Shown here piece after piece: positions 3,955 through 5,019 of a stretch of 5,019 bases of DNA. The stretch covers positions 1-5,019 of the forward strand of contig JAITWD010000264.1 in the NCBI GenBank assembly GCA_031285465.1, in the 5' to 3' direction. The notes beneath the pieces are model-generated. The model was given only the letters and a program-made list of their open reading frames with translations, did no database searches and was not told the DNA's origin. This DNA comes from Lachnospiraceae bacterium. GTDB taxonomy: Bacteria; Bacillota; Clostridia; Lachnospirales; Lachnospiraceae. How positions within the stretch are numbered: the stretch's first letter is position 1; each line of letters opens with the position of its first letter. The translations under genes were made by a program, and so were the position numbers.

Positions 3955-5019
3955 ATGAGGAAATATAACAGTAGCTTTAAAACCGCGTTTCTGTCGGAAG
4001 CAGGATCCGGATTAAAAAATAATGATTATTTTGCCTATGTAGAGTTGGATAAATATGCCTGCTACGTAATGGCCGATGGCATTACCGACCTGCGCGACTC
4101 AGAGAGCGCCAAGGAGGCCATTCACACTATTATCGGCGAGTTTCAAAATGCCCCCTCCATGTCGGCACGAGCACTGGAACGCTATCTTCGGGCGGCCAAC
4201 CGGGAGCTGAAGAATCGCAGAAGCTATGAGAAGCTTAAAGCGTCGGTAACCGTGGTAGTGACCAATTATGAAAAAATGCGGTATGCCTTTGCTGGTAACA
4301 CGAGGCTGCGGGTTTACCGTAACGGTCGCCCCCTCTACCTTTCTTACGATATGTCCTTAAGTCAGGATCTGGTAAAAGAGGAAAGAATAACCCCGGATGC
4401 GGTGGCACGCCATATTGAGCGTAATAACCTGCATACCTGCCTGGGTATGGATCGGTTTACCCCCTTTGTATCATCTAAGATAAAGTTAAAGGATGCCGAT
4501 ATCATTGCGCTTTACACCCGCGGCGTTTGGGAAAATATTGATGAGGGGGAATTAAAGGACCTGATCGAGGATACTGGGAACGATCCGGCCGAGTGCTGTA
4601 ATCAGGTAGAAGATCTGCTGATGTCTAAGCAGCCGAAGAACTTAGAAAATTACACCTTTGTTTCTATTTTTGTAGAAAAGATATTCCTTGACCCCAAGCG
4701 TAAAAAGAAGATCAAGATGATGATCATAATCGGTGTTATCGCAGCGTTGGTCATTATCGCCATTATTGTTGTGATCATCGTCCTTTCTAATATCAGAGAA
4801 CGCACCCGGACCGACATGGGGATCAGTTATCAAAATATGCAGGATTACATCGAAGATGGTAACTTTGTCCGCGCCGGTGAGGAATGTCAGGAAGCGGTTG
4901 ATTCGGCGAAAAAGATTTTTGATAAAGAGATGCAGGATCAACTGGATGACTACCAGAAATTCTTAGAGGCGGTAACCCGTGCCGACGGGATATATGATGA
5001 GGGTAAATATGACGAGGCG
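3955..5019 (+). CDS. Degenerate PP2C-fold membrane protein (likely pseudophosphatase), 3' end missing
   Basis: The frame stays open from the ATG at 3955 to the window end, giving 355 residues without a stop; the protein is longer. GGAG at 3944-3947 supports the start, 57 bases after the phosphatase gene. Residues 8-242 follow the PP2C plan: LKNNDYF (20-26), VMADGITD (38-45), S-V-T-V-V-V (97-102), AGNTRLRVYRNG (113-124), ALYTRGVWE (185-193) and LENYTFVSIFVE (230-241). Compared with the active enzyme next door, the catalytic Arg is Gly (19), the metal-binding Glu is Asn (23), the TDG Asp is Arg (189) and the final DN is EN; only D24, D41 and G42 remain. A basic patch (248-254) and a membrane span (about 255-278) follow. 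Positive-inside topology puts the PP2C-like part in the cytoplasm and the rest outside. The outer part (279-355+) is acidic and helical, with TPR-like phrases (DGNFVRAGEECQEA and YDEGKYDEA). It probably binds or senses a partner and does not dephosphorylate. Confidence 0.85.
   Translation, partial: MRKYNSSFKTAFLSEAGSGLKNNDYFAYVELDKYACYVMADGITDLRDSESAKEAIHTIIGEFQNAPSMSARALERYLRAANRELKNRRSYEKLKASVTVVVTNYEKMRYAFAGNTRLRVYRNGRPLYLSYDMSLSQDLVKEERITPDAVARHIERNNLHTCLGMDRFTPFVSSKIKLKDADIIALYTRGVWENIDEGELKDLIEDTGNDPAECCNQVEDLLMSKQPKNLENYTFVSIFVEKIFLDPKRKKKIKMMIIIGVIAALVIIAIIVVIIVLSNIRERTRTDMGISYQNMQDYIEDGNFVRAGEECQEAVDSAKKIFDKEMQDQLDDYQKFLEAVTRADGIYDEGKYDEA

Noticed and set aside
3643..4941. Minus-strand open frames at 3643-3891 and 4642-4941
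   Set aside because: They are antisense to the two PP2C-fold genes. The second owes its composition to the antisense of the membrane span.

Overview
The window reads entirely on the plus strand. It holds seven protein genes (six complete, the last cut off by the window end) that look like one operon. Strong AGGAGG-type ribosome sites, moderate GC and lysine/isoleucine-rich proteins suggest a Gram-positive, Clostridia-like Bacillota. That is an inference from composition; nothing in the window fixes the genus.

Layout. Positions 1-335 contain no convincing gene. They carry a 13-bp inverted repeat, three tandem copies of a ~32-bp unit, a GC-rich hairpin and a leader with short stems. Two paralogous ~140-residue proteins follow (336-767 and 799-1224). 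I read these as Hcp/tail-tube-like subunits. A 216-bp gap with a large hairpin (1273-1329) separates them from the rest. Next come a J-domain protein with a Gly/Asn-rich tail (1441-1857), a membrane-anchored FHA protein (1892-2449), an FHA protein with an N-terminal zinc ribbon (2561-3055), a membrane-anchored PP2C-type phosphatase that keeps its metal ligands (3070-3897), and a second PP2C-fold protein that has lost most of its catalytic residues (3955 to beyond 5019). This last protein has a single membrane span and a helical, TPR-like tail.

How it may work together. Tube-like subunits next to FHA and PP2C genes recall the threonine-phosphorylation module (PpkA kinase, PppA PP2C phosphatase, Fha1 scaffold) that controls type VI secretion in Proteobacteria. 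The window plausibly shows the regulatory and tube end of a contractile-injection (T6SS-like) locus in a Gram-positive bacterium. The Ser/Thr kinase, sheath, baseplate and ATPase genes expected under this model would lie outside the window. Domain calls for DnaJ, FHA and active PP2C rest on clear motifs. The tube assignment and the overall system assignment are inferences.
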